Source: Marivirga sericea (lineage in GTDB: Bacteria; Bacteroidota; Bacteroidia; Cytophagales; Cyclobacteriaceae). From it: 64,000 nt of DNA. The stretch covers positions 186,001 through 250,000 of the forward strand of contig NZ_FXAW01000008.1 in NCBI RefSeq assembly GCF_900177665.1. Reading direction: 5' to 3'. A program made the translations under genes and the position numbers. Positions 20,233-28,946 of this stretch are shown piece by piece; position 1 is the first letter of the stretch; each line of letters starts with the position of its first letter. Under the pieces are notes generated by a model. That model was given only the letters and a program-made list of their open reading frames with translations. It made no database searches and was not told where the DNA came from.

Positions 20233-20964
20233 TTAGTTTAATAATAATTCTGCTAAAATGTAATCAGCTAAAAGTACTGCAATACAACTTTTCGTTACAG
20301 CACTAGTACTGGATTTACCTACTTCAAGTGCTCCTCCAGTCGTGAAAAAGCCTTGAAAAGCTGAAATCGAAGCAATCAAGAATGCGAATACGATTGACTT
20401 TATAAGTGCAAAAGAAACAGTAAACGGATTAAAATCAATTCTAATTCCATAGACATATTCAGTTTCAGTCAATATGCCAGTCATGGTGCCGGCTATATAG
20501 CCACCATATAAAGCAAGAAATCCAGCTATAACGACTAGTAGCGGATACATAATCATTGCAGCTATAATTTTTGGTAATACTAAATAGGAGGACGCGTTCA
20601 CTCCCATAACCTCCAATGCATCTATTTGCTCAGTTATCCTCATCGTCCCCAAACCACTAGCTATACTAGACCCTACTTTACCAGCAATAACAATAGCGGT
20701 AATTGTTGGTGCTAACTCTAGAACGACCATCTCTCTGGTAACCTGAGCCACCACATAGTTTTGAATTAAGGGACTGACCAAATTATAAGCAGTTTGGACA
20801 GTGGTAACTGCACCCATAAAGGTGGAAGTAATCGCAACTATCAGAATTGAATTCCAACCGATGGAAATACATTCGTTGATTGTAAGCTTGAAGTAGGATG
20901 AAAAGGACTCGCGCCTCACAAACATACTTCCCAAAAATATAAAATAGGCTCCTATCGATTTCAT
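20233..20964 (-). CDS. MlaE-type ABC permease
   Basis: A 243-residue permease of the MlaE/YrbE family, with about five helices and the family's central stretch (ELAPTITAIVIAGKVGSSIASGLG, here at about residues 83-106). It forms the membrane part of the lipid transporter with the ATPase encoded directly downstream. Transcription runs leftward from the 325-bp region at 20965-21289. Confidence 0.9.
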   Translation of the reverse strand: MKSIGAYFIFLGSMFVRRESFSSYFKLTINECISIGWNSILIVAITSTFMGAVTTVQTAYNLVSPLIQNYVVAQVTREMVVLELAPTITAIVIAGKVGSSIASGLGTMRITEQIDALEVMGVNASSYLVLPKIIAAMIMYPLLVVIAGFLALYGGYIAGTMTGILTETEYVYGIRIDFNPFTVSFALIKSIVFAFLIASISAFQGFFTTGGALEVGKSSTSAVTKSCIAVLLADYILAELLLN

Positions 20965-21289
20965 GTGTGTAATTTTTTATGCACGCTCTTTCCTACGTGG
21001 AATAGAATTTGAAATTATTATGCATATTACCAGACAGTTAAAGAAAATCTGTCCAGATTTATCTAAATTCATTTCAAAAGGTTGTTGTTTTTTGCTTCTT
21101 CAAATTTAAAGTTAGCATGAAATTTTTCTTTACAATAAAAGTTATTTCAATTCTTTGAATGTAATTGGATTTTTACATTATAAATCTGATTATTCTAATC
21201 TAATACGCTAATGAGCTTTGTAAGTTTGTAGAACTTCAAGTTTATTGCGTAGTTTCGTGCTTTCAAATCAAAGATAACTCAAATAGCAA
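20965..21289. other. Intergenic region between divergent mlaE-like and SDR genes
   Basis: 325 AT-rich bases with no plausible gene on either strand. It must hold the leftward promoter for the lipid ABC pair and the rightward promoter for the sugar genes; a candidate for the latter is at 21225-21257. No strong hairpin or repeat is visible. Confidence 0.6.
21225..21257 (+). promoter_or_regulatory. Candidate Bacteroidota-type promoter for the SDR/aminotransferase genes
   Basis: TTTG at 21225-21228 is followed after 21 bases by TAGTTTCG at 21250-21257, close to the Bacteroidota consensus TTTG-N19-21-TAnnTTTG (one mismatch). Transcription would start about 28 bases before the ATG at 21290. Found by pattern only. 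Confidence 0.4.
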
Positions 21290-21994
21290 ATGAATAAATT
21301 TATAGTGATTACAGGAGGAACAAAAGGTATTGGAAGAGCTTTAGTACTTTGTTTTGCTGAAAATGGATTTGATATTATTACTTGTTCCAGGAAGTTAGCT
21401 GATTTAGAGGTATTAAAAGAAGAAGTTGAAAAATTGTATGGTAATAAAGTTTATATTAAAGCTGCCGACCTATCTAAAAAAGACGATGTGCATAGTTTTT
21501 CTGAGTTTGTTTTAAAAACTACACCTAAAGTTGATGTGCTAGTCAATAATACTGGCGTTTTCCTGCCAGGTAGTATACAAGATGAGCCGGAAGGTAATTT
21601 AGAAATGATGATGAATACTAATTTATATTCTGCCTATCATCTGACAAGGGGGCTTTTACCGGCAATTTTGCCAAATAAAAAGGGACACATTTTCTCTATG
21701 AGTAGTATAGCTGGAATTACTGCTTATTCGAGTGGTGGTTCTTACAGTATTACTAAATACGCCATGCAAGGATTTACCAAATGCTTGCGTGAGGAACTGA
21801 AAGAAGAAGGGATCAGAGTAACTGCCGTTCTTCCTGGAGCAACCTATACAGCAAGCTGGGAAGGAGTTGACTTGCCTCATGAAAGATTTATGAAAGCCGA
21901 AGATGTGGCGGAATCTGTTTGGTCAGCTTATTCGTTATCAGATAGGACAGTAGTAGAAGAAATTGTTTTAAGACCTCAATTAGGAGATATATAA
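21290..21994 (+). CDS. Short-chain dehydrogenase/reductase
   Basis: A 234-residue classical SDR. It has the NAD(P)-binding motif TGGTKGIG (residues 8-15), NNTG in place of the usual NNAG, the catalytic Ser in SMSSIAG and the active-site YSITK. The substrate cannot be read from the sequence. It lies 4 bp before a PLP aminotransferase gene and upstream of a nucleotide-sugar dehydratase, so a role in sugar or glycan metabolism is possible. Confidence 0.85.
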   Translation: MNKFIVITGGTKGIGRALVLCFAENGFDIITCSRKLADLEVLKEEVEKLYGNKVYIKAADLSKKDDVHSFSEFVLKTTPKVDVLVNNTGVFLPGSIQDEPEGNLEMMMNTNLYSAYHLTRGLLPAILPNKKGHIFSMSSIAGITAYSSGGSYSITKYAMQGFTKCLREELKEEGIRVTAVLPGATYTASWEGVDLPHERFMKAEDVAESVWSAYSLSDRTVVEEIVLRPQLGDI

Positions 21995-21998
21995 ATCC

Positions 21999-23120
21999 AT
22001 GGATGAAAGAATATTTTTATCAGCTCCCCATATGGGAGGCGAAGAAATCAAATACATACAACATGCATTCAAAGAGAATTGGATAGCACCTTTAGGTCCA
22101 AATGTAAATGGCTTTGAGCAAGATATTCAAGATTACAATAATATCCCGTACGCTGCTGCTTTAAGTTCTGGTACGGCAGCAATCCATTTAGCGTTGATTT
22201 TATTAGGAGTTAAAACAGATGACGTAGTGATGGCGTCAAGCTTCACTTTTTCAGCTACCGTAAACCCTATCGTTTATCAGCAAGCTGAACCAGTTTTAAT
22301 CGATAGTGAAGAGGAAACATGGAATTTGGATCCTGAACTTTTGGAAAAAGCTATTAAAGATTATGTTGCAAGAGGCAAGAAACCTAAAGCGATTATATTT
22401 GTCCATCTTTATGGTATGCCAGGAAAAATCAAGGAAGTAAAGGCCATCGCGGAAAAGTACGATATTCCGATTATAGAAGATGCGGCAGAAGCATTAGGCG
22501 CAACTTTAGAGGGGAAACCCTTAGGTACATTCGGTGATTTTGGCGTTTATTCCTTTAATGGGAACAAAATTATTACCACTTCCGGAGGGGGTGCTCTTGT
22601 ATCACAAAAGAAAGAATGGGTTGATAAAGCTCGTTTTTTGGCTACTCAAGCAAGGGATGCAGCGCCTTATTATCAGCATTCTGAAATCGGCTATAATTAC
22701 CGAATGAGTAATATTGCAGCAGGAATCGGAAGAGGTCAGATGAAAGTGCTGGATAAGTGGGTAGAGAATAGAAGATCAAATCATGATTTTTATTCTAGGG
22801 AATTAAGCTCAATTGGATTCGAATTCTTAAGAGAAGCTGAAGGTGCTTATAGTAATAGGTGGTTGAGCTGTGTTTTATTTAATGAAAAGCATACTACACA
22901 ACCAGAAGAATTAAGACAAGAATTAGAAAAGTATAATATTGAAACCAGACCCTTATGGAAGCCAATGCACTTACAACCTATTTTCAAAAATTGTAAAGCT
23001 TATTTATCAGGAGTATCGGAAGATTTATTTGAAAAAGGACTTTGTTTGCCTTCAAGTTCTTCCTTAACGGATGTTCAAAAGCAGCTGGTTGTCGAAAAAA
23101 TCAAGGACTTTATTAAATAA
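21999..23120 (+). CDS. DegT/DnrJ/EryC1/StrS-family PLP sugar aminotransferase
   Basis: 373 residues of the DegT/DnrJ fold-type I family. The N-terminus (LSAPHMGGEE.. IQHAFKENWIAPLGP) and the PLP lysine in FNGNKIITTSGGG are family hallmarks. These enzymes transfer an amino group to a keto-sugar nucleotide; the N-terminal sequence is closest to the PglE-like group that makes 4-amino-4,6-dideoxy sugars. The dehydratase that would supply the 4-keto substrate is the next gene (23171-25123). The three genes probably form a glycan-precursor cluster. Confidence 0.88.
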   Translation: MDERIFLSAPHMGGEEIKYIQHAFKENWIAPLGPNVNGFEQDIQDYNNIPYAAALSSGTAAIHLALILLGVKTDDVVMASSFTFSATVNPIVYQQAEPVLIDSEEETWNLDPELLEKAIKDYVARGKKPKAIIFVHLYGMPGKIKEVKAIAEKYDIPIIEDAAEALGATLEGKPLGTFGDFGVYSFNGNKIITTSGGGALVSQKKEWVDKARFLATQARDAAPYYQHSEIGYNYRMSNIAAGIGRGQMKVLDKWVENRRSNHDFYSRELSSIGFEFLREAEGAYSNRWLSCVLFNEKHTTQPEELRQELEKYNIETRPLWKPMHLQPIFKNCKAYLSGVSEDLFEKGLCLPSSSSLTDVQKQLVVEKIKDFIK

Positions 23121-23155
23121 TAGCTTTAATTATTATAAAAAAATATTAAATAGGT

Positions 23156-23163
23156 TATATTTG
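23156..23163 (+). promoter_or_regulatory. Candidate -7 element upstream of the dehydratase gene
   Basis: TATATTTG fits the Bacteroidota -7 consensus TAnnTTTG and ends 7 bases before the ATG at 23171, so the transcript would be nearly leaderless. No good -33 TTTG is seen at the expected distance, so support is limited. Confidence 0.3.
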
Positions 23164-23170
23164 TATTGAA

Positions 23171-25123
23171 ATGATTAAGAAAATTAACGATATCAGCTTT
23201 CTTCCCAGATGGATAATTTTATTAATCGACTTACTTTTGTTGATGTTTGCCATTGTGGTGGCCTACTTTTTAAGGTTTAATTTTAATGTTGCCGAAGTAC
23301 TGGCTTTCAAATTCACAGAAGGTTTAGTTCTTTTCTTAATCTGCCACTTAATTGCAATATTTCTGACTCAAAGTTATGCAGGTATAATCCGCTATACTTC
23401 AATTGAAGATGGTTTAAGAATCTCATACACAACTTTTATTGGTACTTTATTAATAGCAATTGTTAGCTACCTTAATTACTGGTATACCGGAAGTGTTATT
23501 ATTCCGCTTTCAGTATTGATAATAAGCTTCATTTTTTCTGTGGTTATTTTATTTTCTTACCGCGTACTGGTTAAAAATCTTTTTGCATATTATCGTGATG
23601 CAGTTCGTCACCGAAAAAATGTGATGATTTTTGGTGCAGGGCAATATGGTATTATTACAAAACAAGTAATTGACGCCGATCCAAATGCCAGAATGCGAGT
23701 GGTTGGTTTTGTCGATGATGACTTGAAGAAAGTTGGGAAGGTTATAAACGGAGCGCCCATTTATGATGCGGGTTATAATCTTGATGCTATCCTAAAAAAA
23801 TATCATATTCACGAAATTGTTATTGCTATCGCAAATCTCTCGGTTGAACGAAAGAACGAATTGGTAGATTATTGCTTAAAAGCACATGTAAAGGTAAGAA
23901 CTGTGCCTTCCCCAGATAAATGGGTAAATGGAGAATTAAGTATGAATCAGATTAAAGAGGTTCGTATTGAAGATTTACTGGGGAGGGAATCCATTAAGTT
24001 AGAAAATCCCAAAGTGTCTGAAAATATTGGTGGTAAAACAGTGTTGATCACCGGTGCTGCAGGCTCTATTGGTTCTGAAATCGCTAAACAAATCCTAAAA
24101 GTAAAACCAAAAAAGCTGATACTATTAGATCAAGCAGAGTCTTTCTTGTATGCAATAGATATTGAGCTCACAAATCTTGACGATAATCAAGAAATTGAGA
24201 TCGTTCCTGTGATTATGGATGTAGCGAATAAAAGGAGATTAGAGATTGTTTTTGATAAATACCGCCCTGATGTCGTTTATCATGCTGCAGCTTATAAACA
24301 TGTTCCACTAATGGAGATGCATCCTTTTGAAGCGGTGGCTACTAACGTTTATGGTACAAAAAACCTTGCAGACCTTTCCGTCCAATATAATGTAAAGAAA
24401 TTCGTGATGGTTTCTACAGATAAAGCTGTGAATCCAACCAATGTAATGGGTGCTACAAAGAGACTTGCTGAAATTTATGTTCAGTCGTTGAATGATTCCA
24501 ATTCGCATGATGTCAAGAATAATACTCAATTTATTACAACACGTTTTGGCAATGTGCTAGGATCCAATGGATCAGTGATTCCGTTATTTAAAAAGCAAAT
24601 TGAAAAAGGTGGCCCGCTTACGGTTACGCATCCTGATGTAACCCGTTATTTTATGACTATACCTGAAGCTTGTCAATTAGTGATAGAAGCCGGTATCATG
24701 GGGTTTGGTGGGGAAATCTTTGTTTTTGATATGGGTAAATCCATTAAGATAATTGATTTGGCAAAAAAGATGATCAGGCTCTCGGGTTACGAAGTAGATT
24801 TAGATATTAAAATAGTTTTTACAGGTCTTCGCGAAGGTGAAAAATTGTTTGAAGAATTGCTAGGTGATAAGGAAACTACCTTACCAACTCACCACGAAAA
24901 GATATTGATTGCTAAAACAGAAAGAATGGCGCATGAAACTATTATTAAGGAATTGCAAAAACTTAATGATCTAATGAATGATGAAAATGAATTGGGAATG
25001 ATTATGCAAATGAAAAACATACTTCCTGAATTCGTAAGCCATGCTTCGCGTTTTGAAGCTTTAGATCAGGAGTTAGCAAGTGAAAGAAAACGTAAGTGGA
25101 GTATCACCAGAAAAATTAGTTAA
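23171..25123 (+). CDS. Membrane-bound nucleotide-sugar 4,6-dehydratase, PglF/CapD/WbpM-like
   Basis: A 650-residue protein. It has four N-terminal helices (about 13-130), a first Rossmann-like domain (MIFGAGQYGIITKQ, near residue 150) and a C-terminal SDR domain with TGAAGSIGSEIA near residue 294. The family-specific catalytic region is TDKAVNPTNVMGATKR, with Met in place of the usual SDR Tyr. These enzymes make UDP-4-keto-6-deoxy-GlcNAc at the inner membrane. The aminotransferase upstream could use that product. Length and domain order match the family. Confidence 0.92.
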   Translation: MIKKINDISFLPRWIILLIDLLLLMFAIVVAYFLRFNFNVAEVLAFKFTEGLVLFLICHLIAIFLTQSYAGIIRYTSIEDGLRISYTTFIGTLLIAIVSYLNYWYTGSVIIPLSVLIISFIFSVVILFSYRVLVKNLFAYYRDAVRHRKNVMIFGAGQYGIITKQVIDADPNARMRVVGFVDDDLKKVGKVINGAPIYDAGYNLDAILKKYHIHEIVIAIANLSVERKNELVDYCLKAHVKVRTVPSPDKWVNGELSMNQIKEVRIEDLLGRESIKLENPKVSENIGGKTVLITGAAGSIGSEIAKQILKVKPKKLILLDQAESFLYAIDIELTNLDDNQEIEIVPVIMDVANKRRLEIVFDKYRPDVVYHAAAYKHVPLMEMHPFEAVATNVYGTKNLADLSVQYNVKKFVMVSTDKAVNPTNVMGATKRLAEIYVQSLNDSNSHDVKNNTQFITTRFGNVLGSNGSVIPLFKKQIEKGGPLTVTHPDVTRYFMTIPEACQLVIEAGIMGFGGEIFVFDMGKSIKIIDLAKKMIRLSGYEVDLDIKIVFTGLREGEKLFEELLGDKETTLPTHHEKILIAKTERMAHETIIKELQKLNDLMNDENELGMIMQMKNILPEFVSHASRFEALDQELASERKRKWSITRKIS

Positions 25124-25128
25124 AGGTA

Positions 25129-25827
25129 TTACTTTTTGCTTTTAATCTCTATCAAGCCTTCCTGATACTCATGAAATTTCTTCATCACGTATCTAATAGA
25201 CCGATAGGTAGTCAAAAGAACAGTTCGTAATTCTACCTTATTCACCCAAATTACCTTTTCGATACCTTCCTCTTTTTGCGGCTTCATTTTTTTATCTTCC
25301 TGCAAAGTCATGTGATACCAACTTGTTTTTTTGAGGTGATTTTTTCCGTTTCTGGTATAAGTATGCCAGGTTTTGCATACCCTAGGGCCCAAGGCTACTT
25401 TCACATTGCATTCTTCTTCAACTTCTCTAACAGCTGCGGCTTCTACTTTTTCTTTCTTCTCAAGCTTTCCTTTCGGTAAGTCCCATTTTTTTAATCTATA
25501 TATAAAGAGATACTTATCTTTTTTGGTCACAATACCTCCGGCAGCCGCAACAATTTTAAATTCTTTTTTAAAGCCCTTAGCTACTTTTTCATAATCGTAA
25601 ACCTTGCAAGTTAGAGAGTCTAGCTTTTTGTTCTTGTCAGCAGATAAAAATTTATAAAACTCTAGTATATCAGCTAAACTACCTTTTCTGATCAGTACAT
25701 CATCAATTAGATTATCAAATCGAATTTTTTCTTTTTCCGCATCAATAATAAGGTCATAATGCTCCCGGTCAATTACTTTGTCCATTGGAATTATGTAGAG
25801 CGGAACATCATTTATAAAAACTTTCAT
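25129..25827 (-). CDS. Nudix hydrolase domain protein
   Basis: 232 residues from the ATG at 25827; a TTG 18 bp further upstream is less likely. After an N-terminal region of about 100 residues there is a Nudix box near 119-141 (GKLEKKEKVEAAAVREVEEE). It keeps G-x5-E-x7-RE-x2-EE but has Asn where the last Gly is usual. The substrate is unknown. It converges on the dehydratase gene with a 5-bp gap. Confidence 0.8.
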   Translation of the reverse strand: MKVFINDVPLYIIPMDKVIDREHYDLIIDAEKEKIRFDNLIDDVLIRKGSLADILEFYKFLSADKNKKLDSLTCKVYDYEKVAKGFKKEFKIVAAAGGIVTKKDKYLFIYRLKKWDLPKGKLEKKEKVEAAAVREVEEECNVKVALGPRVCKTWHTYTRNGKNHLKKTSWYHMTLQEDKKMKPQKEEGIEKVIWVNKVELRTVLLTTYRSIRYVMKKFHEYQEGLIEIKSKK

Positions 25828-26120
25828 AAAATTGGTTTTGAGCAATGCAATTAAAAGAATAATTCAGAATGTGCCAATTAATACTTTAGAATTTAAAATG
25901 GAATTTGAGGAAATGCTCTTTGTTCAAGCTACCAACCAAAACATAATCTTGAAGTGAAAAATAGAAGCGAAAGAAATACTTTTTGATATGCATGACTATT
26001 TTAAATATAAGACCTAATTTCGCTTTATGGAATGAGCAAAATTGCAATTACTTTAGTCCAATTTTTAAAAGTCAAGTCGATTGGCGAATTTCATAGCACC
26101 ATCATAAATAATTTGTACTC

Positions 26121-27995
26121 GTGAATTACCTTTCAGTAGAAAACATTACCAAAAGCTTTGGAGAAAGAGTATTGTTTGAAAACATTTCTTTTGGTTTAGC
26201 GCAAGGCGAAAAAGTAGCTTTAGTCGGCATCAATGGATCCGGGAAGTCCACTCTTTTAAAGATCTTAATGGGAGAGGAAATGCCAGATTCTGGAAATTTG
26301 AGCTTCCGAAATGAGATCAAAGTTGGATTTCTTTCACAGAATCCGCAATTTCAGGCTGGTCAAAATGCTATGCAAGCTATTTTTAGCTCCGATCACGAGT
26401 CACTCAATATCATAAAAGAATATGAGCGATTAGCAGAAAATCCGGATATGAATGATAAAGAGCAAAATCGATTTCAAGAATTGATGGAAAAAATGGAAGC
26501 ACATCAACTTTGGGATTATGAAAGTCAGGTTCAACAAATACTTGGGCAATTAGGAATCGATGATATAAAGCAATCAGTCGAACATATGTCGGGTGGCCAG
26601 AAAAAAAGGGTTGCTTTAGCAGCCCAATTGATTGTTAAGCCAGACGTCTTGATATTGGATGAGCCTACTAACCACCTAGACATTGATGTTATCGAGTGGC
26701 TCGAAAATTACTTAGCTACTCAGAATATGACCTTATTAATGGTAACTCATGATCGCTATTTTTTAGATAGAGTTTGTAATGGTATTTTGGAAATCGATCG
26801 TCAACAGATTTTTAAGTACAAGGGTAACTATGAAGAATTTCTTGTTAAAAAGGAAGAAAGAGAATCAATTGAGCAACTGGAAGTAGATAAGGCTAGAAAT
26901 CTTATGAAGAAAGAGCAAGAATGGATGCGGAGAATGCCGAAAGCTCGAGGAACTAAAGCTAAATATAGAGTAGATGCTTTTCAGGATCTGAAGGATAAAG
27001 CCTCTAAAAATCTTAAAAAGGATCAAGTTGAATTAGAAGTCTCTCAAAAGAGAATGGGAGGTAAGATATTAGAATTGAAAAAAGTTTCTAAAGGCTTTGC
27101 TGATAAAAAGCTATTTGAAGATTTTAGCTATACATTTAAAAAAGGTGATCGAATTGGAATTGTAGGACAAAATGGAACTGGAAAGAGTACTTTCTTAAAT
27201 ATAGTTACAGGTAAAATAAGATCCGATTCAGGGGAATTAGATTTAGGGGTTAATACGGAGTTTGGTTACTATAAGCAGCAAGAGATTCAATTTGACGATA
27301 ACAAGAAGGTAATAGATGTTGTGCTGGAAATTGCTGAGCATTTTAAATTGCCTGATGGGAATGAAATAACAGCCGCTCAGTTTTTAAACAAATTCCTTTT
27401 CCCTCCTAAGCAGCAGCATGATTTTGTGCATAAATTGAGTGGCGGAGAGAAAAGAAGATTGCAGTTATTATTGGTATTAATTAAGAATCCGAATTTCTTG
27501 ATTTTAGATGAGCCGACAAATGACCTGGATTTACAGACACTCTCTATATTAGAAGATTTCCTCGATAGATTTCAAGGTTGTTTGATAATAGTCTCTCACG
27601 ATAGGTATTTTATGGATAATCTAACGGAGCAGTTATTCCTATTTGAAGGAGATAATCAGATTAAGATTTTTAACGGTAATTACACCCACTATCGAACAAC
27701 TAAGGATGAAAGTCCAAAGGCGAAACCTGAAAAGAGTAAAGAGTCCACTAATAAAGAAAAGGCTAAGTCAGAAGAGAAGCAGAAATTAAGCTATAAAGAG
27801 AAAAGAGAGTTAGAATCAATAGACAGTAAAATCCCCAAACTAAATAAGCAAAAAGAAGAACTGGAAAGGAAGTTAGCAAGTGGAGATGGAGAGGCAGAGG
27901 ACTTTACTAAATGGGGAAAGGAATTGAATAACCTTAATCTCGAAATAGAAGAATTAGAAATGCGTTGGCTAGAGTTGAGTGAACTAGACGCTTAA
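26121..27995 (+). CDS. ABC-F family ATPase
   Basis: A 624-residue protein with a GTG start and two ABC domains without membrane segments. The first has Walker A GINGSGKST (about 36-44) and signature MSGGQKKRVALAAQ; the second has GQNGTGKST and LSGGEKRRLQLLL. An Arg/Lys-rich linker (MRRMPKARGTKAK) joins them, and a charged coiled-coil tail fills roughly 525-624. This is the Uup/EttA-type ABC-F plan, acting on ribosomes or on DNA junctions in the Uup case. The C-terminal coiled coil favours Uup-like. Confidence 0.9.
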   Translation: MNYLSVENITKSFGERVLFENISFGLAQGEKVALVGINGSGKSTLLKILMGEEMPDSGNLSFRNEIKVGFLSQNPQFQAGQNAMQAIFSSDHESLNIIKEYERLAENPDMNDKEQNRFQELMEKMEAHQLWDYESQVQQILGQLGIDDIKQSVEHMSGGQKKRVALAAQLIVKPDVLILDEPTNHLDIDVIEWLENYLATQNMTLLMVTHDRYFLDRVCNGILEIDRQQIFKYKGNYEEFLVKKEERESIEQLEVDKARNLMKKEQEWMRRMPKARGTKAKYRVDAFQDLKDKASKNLKKDQVELEVSQKRMGGKILELKKVSKGFADKKLFEDFSYTFKKGDRIGIVGQNGTGKSTFLNIVTGKIRSDSGELDLGVNTEFGYYKQQEIQFDDNKKVIDVVLEIAEHFKLPDGNEITAAQFLNKFLFPPKQQHDFVHKLSGGEKRRLQLLLVLIKNPNFLILDEPTNDLDLQTLSILEDFLDRFQGCLIIVSHDRYFMDNLTEQLFLFEGDNQIKIFNGNYTHYRTTKDESPKAKPEKSKESTNKEKAKSEEKQKLSYKEKRELESIDSKIPKLNKQKEELERKLASGDGEAEDFTKWGKELNNLNLEIEELEMRWLELSELDA

Positions 27996-28124
27996 TTTTT
28001 CTAAACATGTGATTATTAACATATTGAGTATTTATCTGCGTCCTTGGCTAAATAGGGAAGCTTATTTGAAGATTCTTTTTTGATATTTTTACCTATCTCT
28101 AGTTTTCTTTTGAAAATCATTACC

Positions 28125-28132
28125 TATATTTG
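28125..28132 (+). promoter_or_regulatory. Candidate -7 promoter element for tRNA-Leu
   Basis: TATATTTG matches the Bacteroidota -7 box and lies 40 bases upstream of the mature tRNA. A matching -33 element at the usual spacing is not obvious. Confidence 0.4.
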
Positions 28133-28172
28133 CATCCCGTTAAGGAAATGCCTTAACAATTTCTTTTGAAAT

Positions 28173-28256
28173 GCCTTGGTGGCGGAATTGGTAGACGCGT
28201 TGGTCTCAAACACCAATGGGGTAACACCCGTGCCGGTTCGACTCCGGCCCAAGGTA
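28173..28256 (+). tRNA. tRNA-Leu (anticodon CAA)
   Basis: 84 bases fold as a class II tRNA. The acceptor GCCTTGG pairs with CCAAGGT (first pair G-U) with discriminator A. The D arm is GGCGGAATTGGTAGACGC, and the anticodon stem TTGGT/ACCAA has loop CTCAAAC, giving anticodon CAA. A variable arm follows, then the T arm GCCGG-TTCGACT-CCGGC. CCA is not encoded. Confidence 0.95.
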
Positions 28257-28261
28257 CGCAT

Positions 28262-28296
28262 AGCCCTGTTAATCACTTGATTTTCAGGGCTTTTTT
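28262..28296 (+). terminator. Intrinsic terminator after tRNA-Leu
   Basis: A 7-bp stem AGCCCTG (28262-28268) / CAGGGCT (28285-28291) is followed by a run of six T residues. It lies 5 bases after the tRNA and ends its transcript. Confidence 0.85.
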
Positions 28297-28301
28297 GTTT
28301 T

Positions 28302-28323
28302 ATAGGTGGCAGAATAGGTGGCA
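28302..28323. repeat. Tandem ATAGGTGGCA repeat just downstream of tRNA-Leu
   Basis: The 10-mer ATAGGTGGCA occurs at 28302-28311 and again at 28314-28323. Lying directly behind a tRNA gene and next to a recombinase region, it could be a scar or arm site of a tRNA-targeting element. That is inference; no second copy was noticed at the far end of the array. Confidence 0.4.
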
Positions 28324-28480
28324 AAATTTATTTTTCCTTCTTTTCTCCCTTTGCGGAATCAATTAACAAATTTAACCCAAAACAGGAAAAGTGCGATACA
28401 ATCTAAAAATTAACTGTGTACTAAAAGTTTGATGCCTTTTGTATTCTTTCGAAGCATTTAATGTCAATTAAGCCAAAATG

Positions 28481-28852
28481 CTAGTTCATATAAGATTGAT
28501 GCTGTACTAAAATGAATTTTTCTATGCCTTTCGCATCTCTCTGTAACAAGAAACCAAACTCATAGCAGAATAAATAGACTTGCTTGTTGCTATTTTTCCA
28601 GTAATGAGTGAAGTATTTGGGGTCAAATCCATGCTGAAAAAGATCAGAAGATTTTACTGTCGCCTTTCCTGCTCGATTATAGTTTTTCAGAATCCTTCTA
28701 TTGAGCTTAAGCTGTTTATCGATCTTCTTGAACAAGCTCGATTCTTTTTCCTTATTTCTTTGATAGTGAAAATTAGATTTGCAATAAGCACTACAAAACT
28801 TCTTGCCTTCCCTGCCCATTACTTCTTCACCACAATTCGGACATTCTTTCAT
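28481..28852 (-). CDS. Zinc-ribbon protein divergent from the recombinase gene
   Basis: 123 residues from the ATG at 28852; a second ATG at 28858 lies inside the palindrome. The N-terminus is a Cys4 zinc ribbon (CPNCGEEV ... FCSAYCKSNFHYQRN, residues 4-33), followed by a basic, probably helical region. A DNA- or RNA-binding role is likely. It is transcribed away from the recombinase, and the 45-bp palindrome at 28852-28896 separates the two starts, so it is a candidate regulator or partner of the recombinase. That is inference from position. Confidence 0.7.
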   Translation of the reverse strand: MKECPNCGEEVMGREGKKFCSAYCKSNFHYQRNKEKESSLFKKIDKQLKLNRRILKNYNRAGKATVKSSDLFQHGFDPKYFTHYWKNSNKQVYLFCYEFGFLLQRDAKGIEKFILVQHQSYMN

Positions 28853-28896
28853 AACCATAGATTTAAACGTTTATTAAACGTTTAAATCTATGGTTA
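28852..28896. repeat. Perfect 45-bp palindrome between the zinc-ribbon and recombinase genes
   Basis: Arms of 22 bases (28852-28873 and 28875-28896) pair without mismatch around one central T at 28874. The left arm reads TAACCATAGATTTAAACGTT then TA. It lies between two divergent genes, so it may be a shared operator, a recombinase-binding site or a cruciform. Its mirrored ATG triplets (28858 on -, 28890 on +) give false upstream starts for both genes. Confidence 0.9.
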
Positions 28897-28897
28897 A

Positions 28898-28930
28898 TTT
28901 TGGAAAACTTAAAATTAGCGTCAGTATTTG
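28898..28930 (+). promoter_or_regulatory. Weak candidate promoter for the recombinase
   Basis: TTTTG at 28898-28902 and AGTATTTG at 28923-28930 are 20 bases apart and resemble the Bacteroidota -33 and -7 elements, with the TA of the -7 box missing. It ends 16 bases before the ATG at 28947, which supports that start over 28890. Confidence 0.35.
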
Positions 28931-28946
28931 CATTAAAAAAGAAGTT

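Noticed and set aside
28166..28366. A 66-codon open frame over tRNA-Leu
   Set aside because: It overlaps the whole tRNA and its terminator, and its product reads like translated tRNA sequence.
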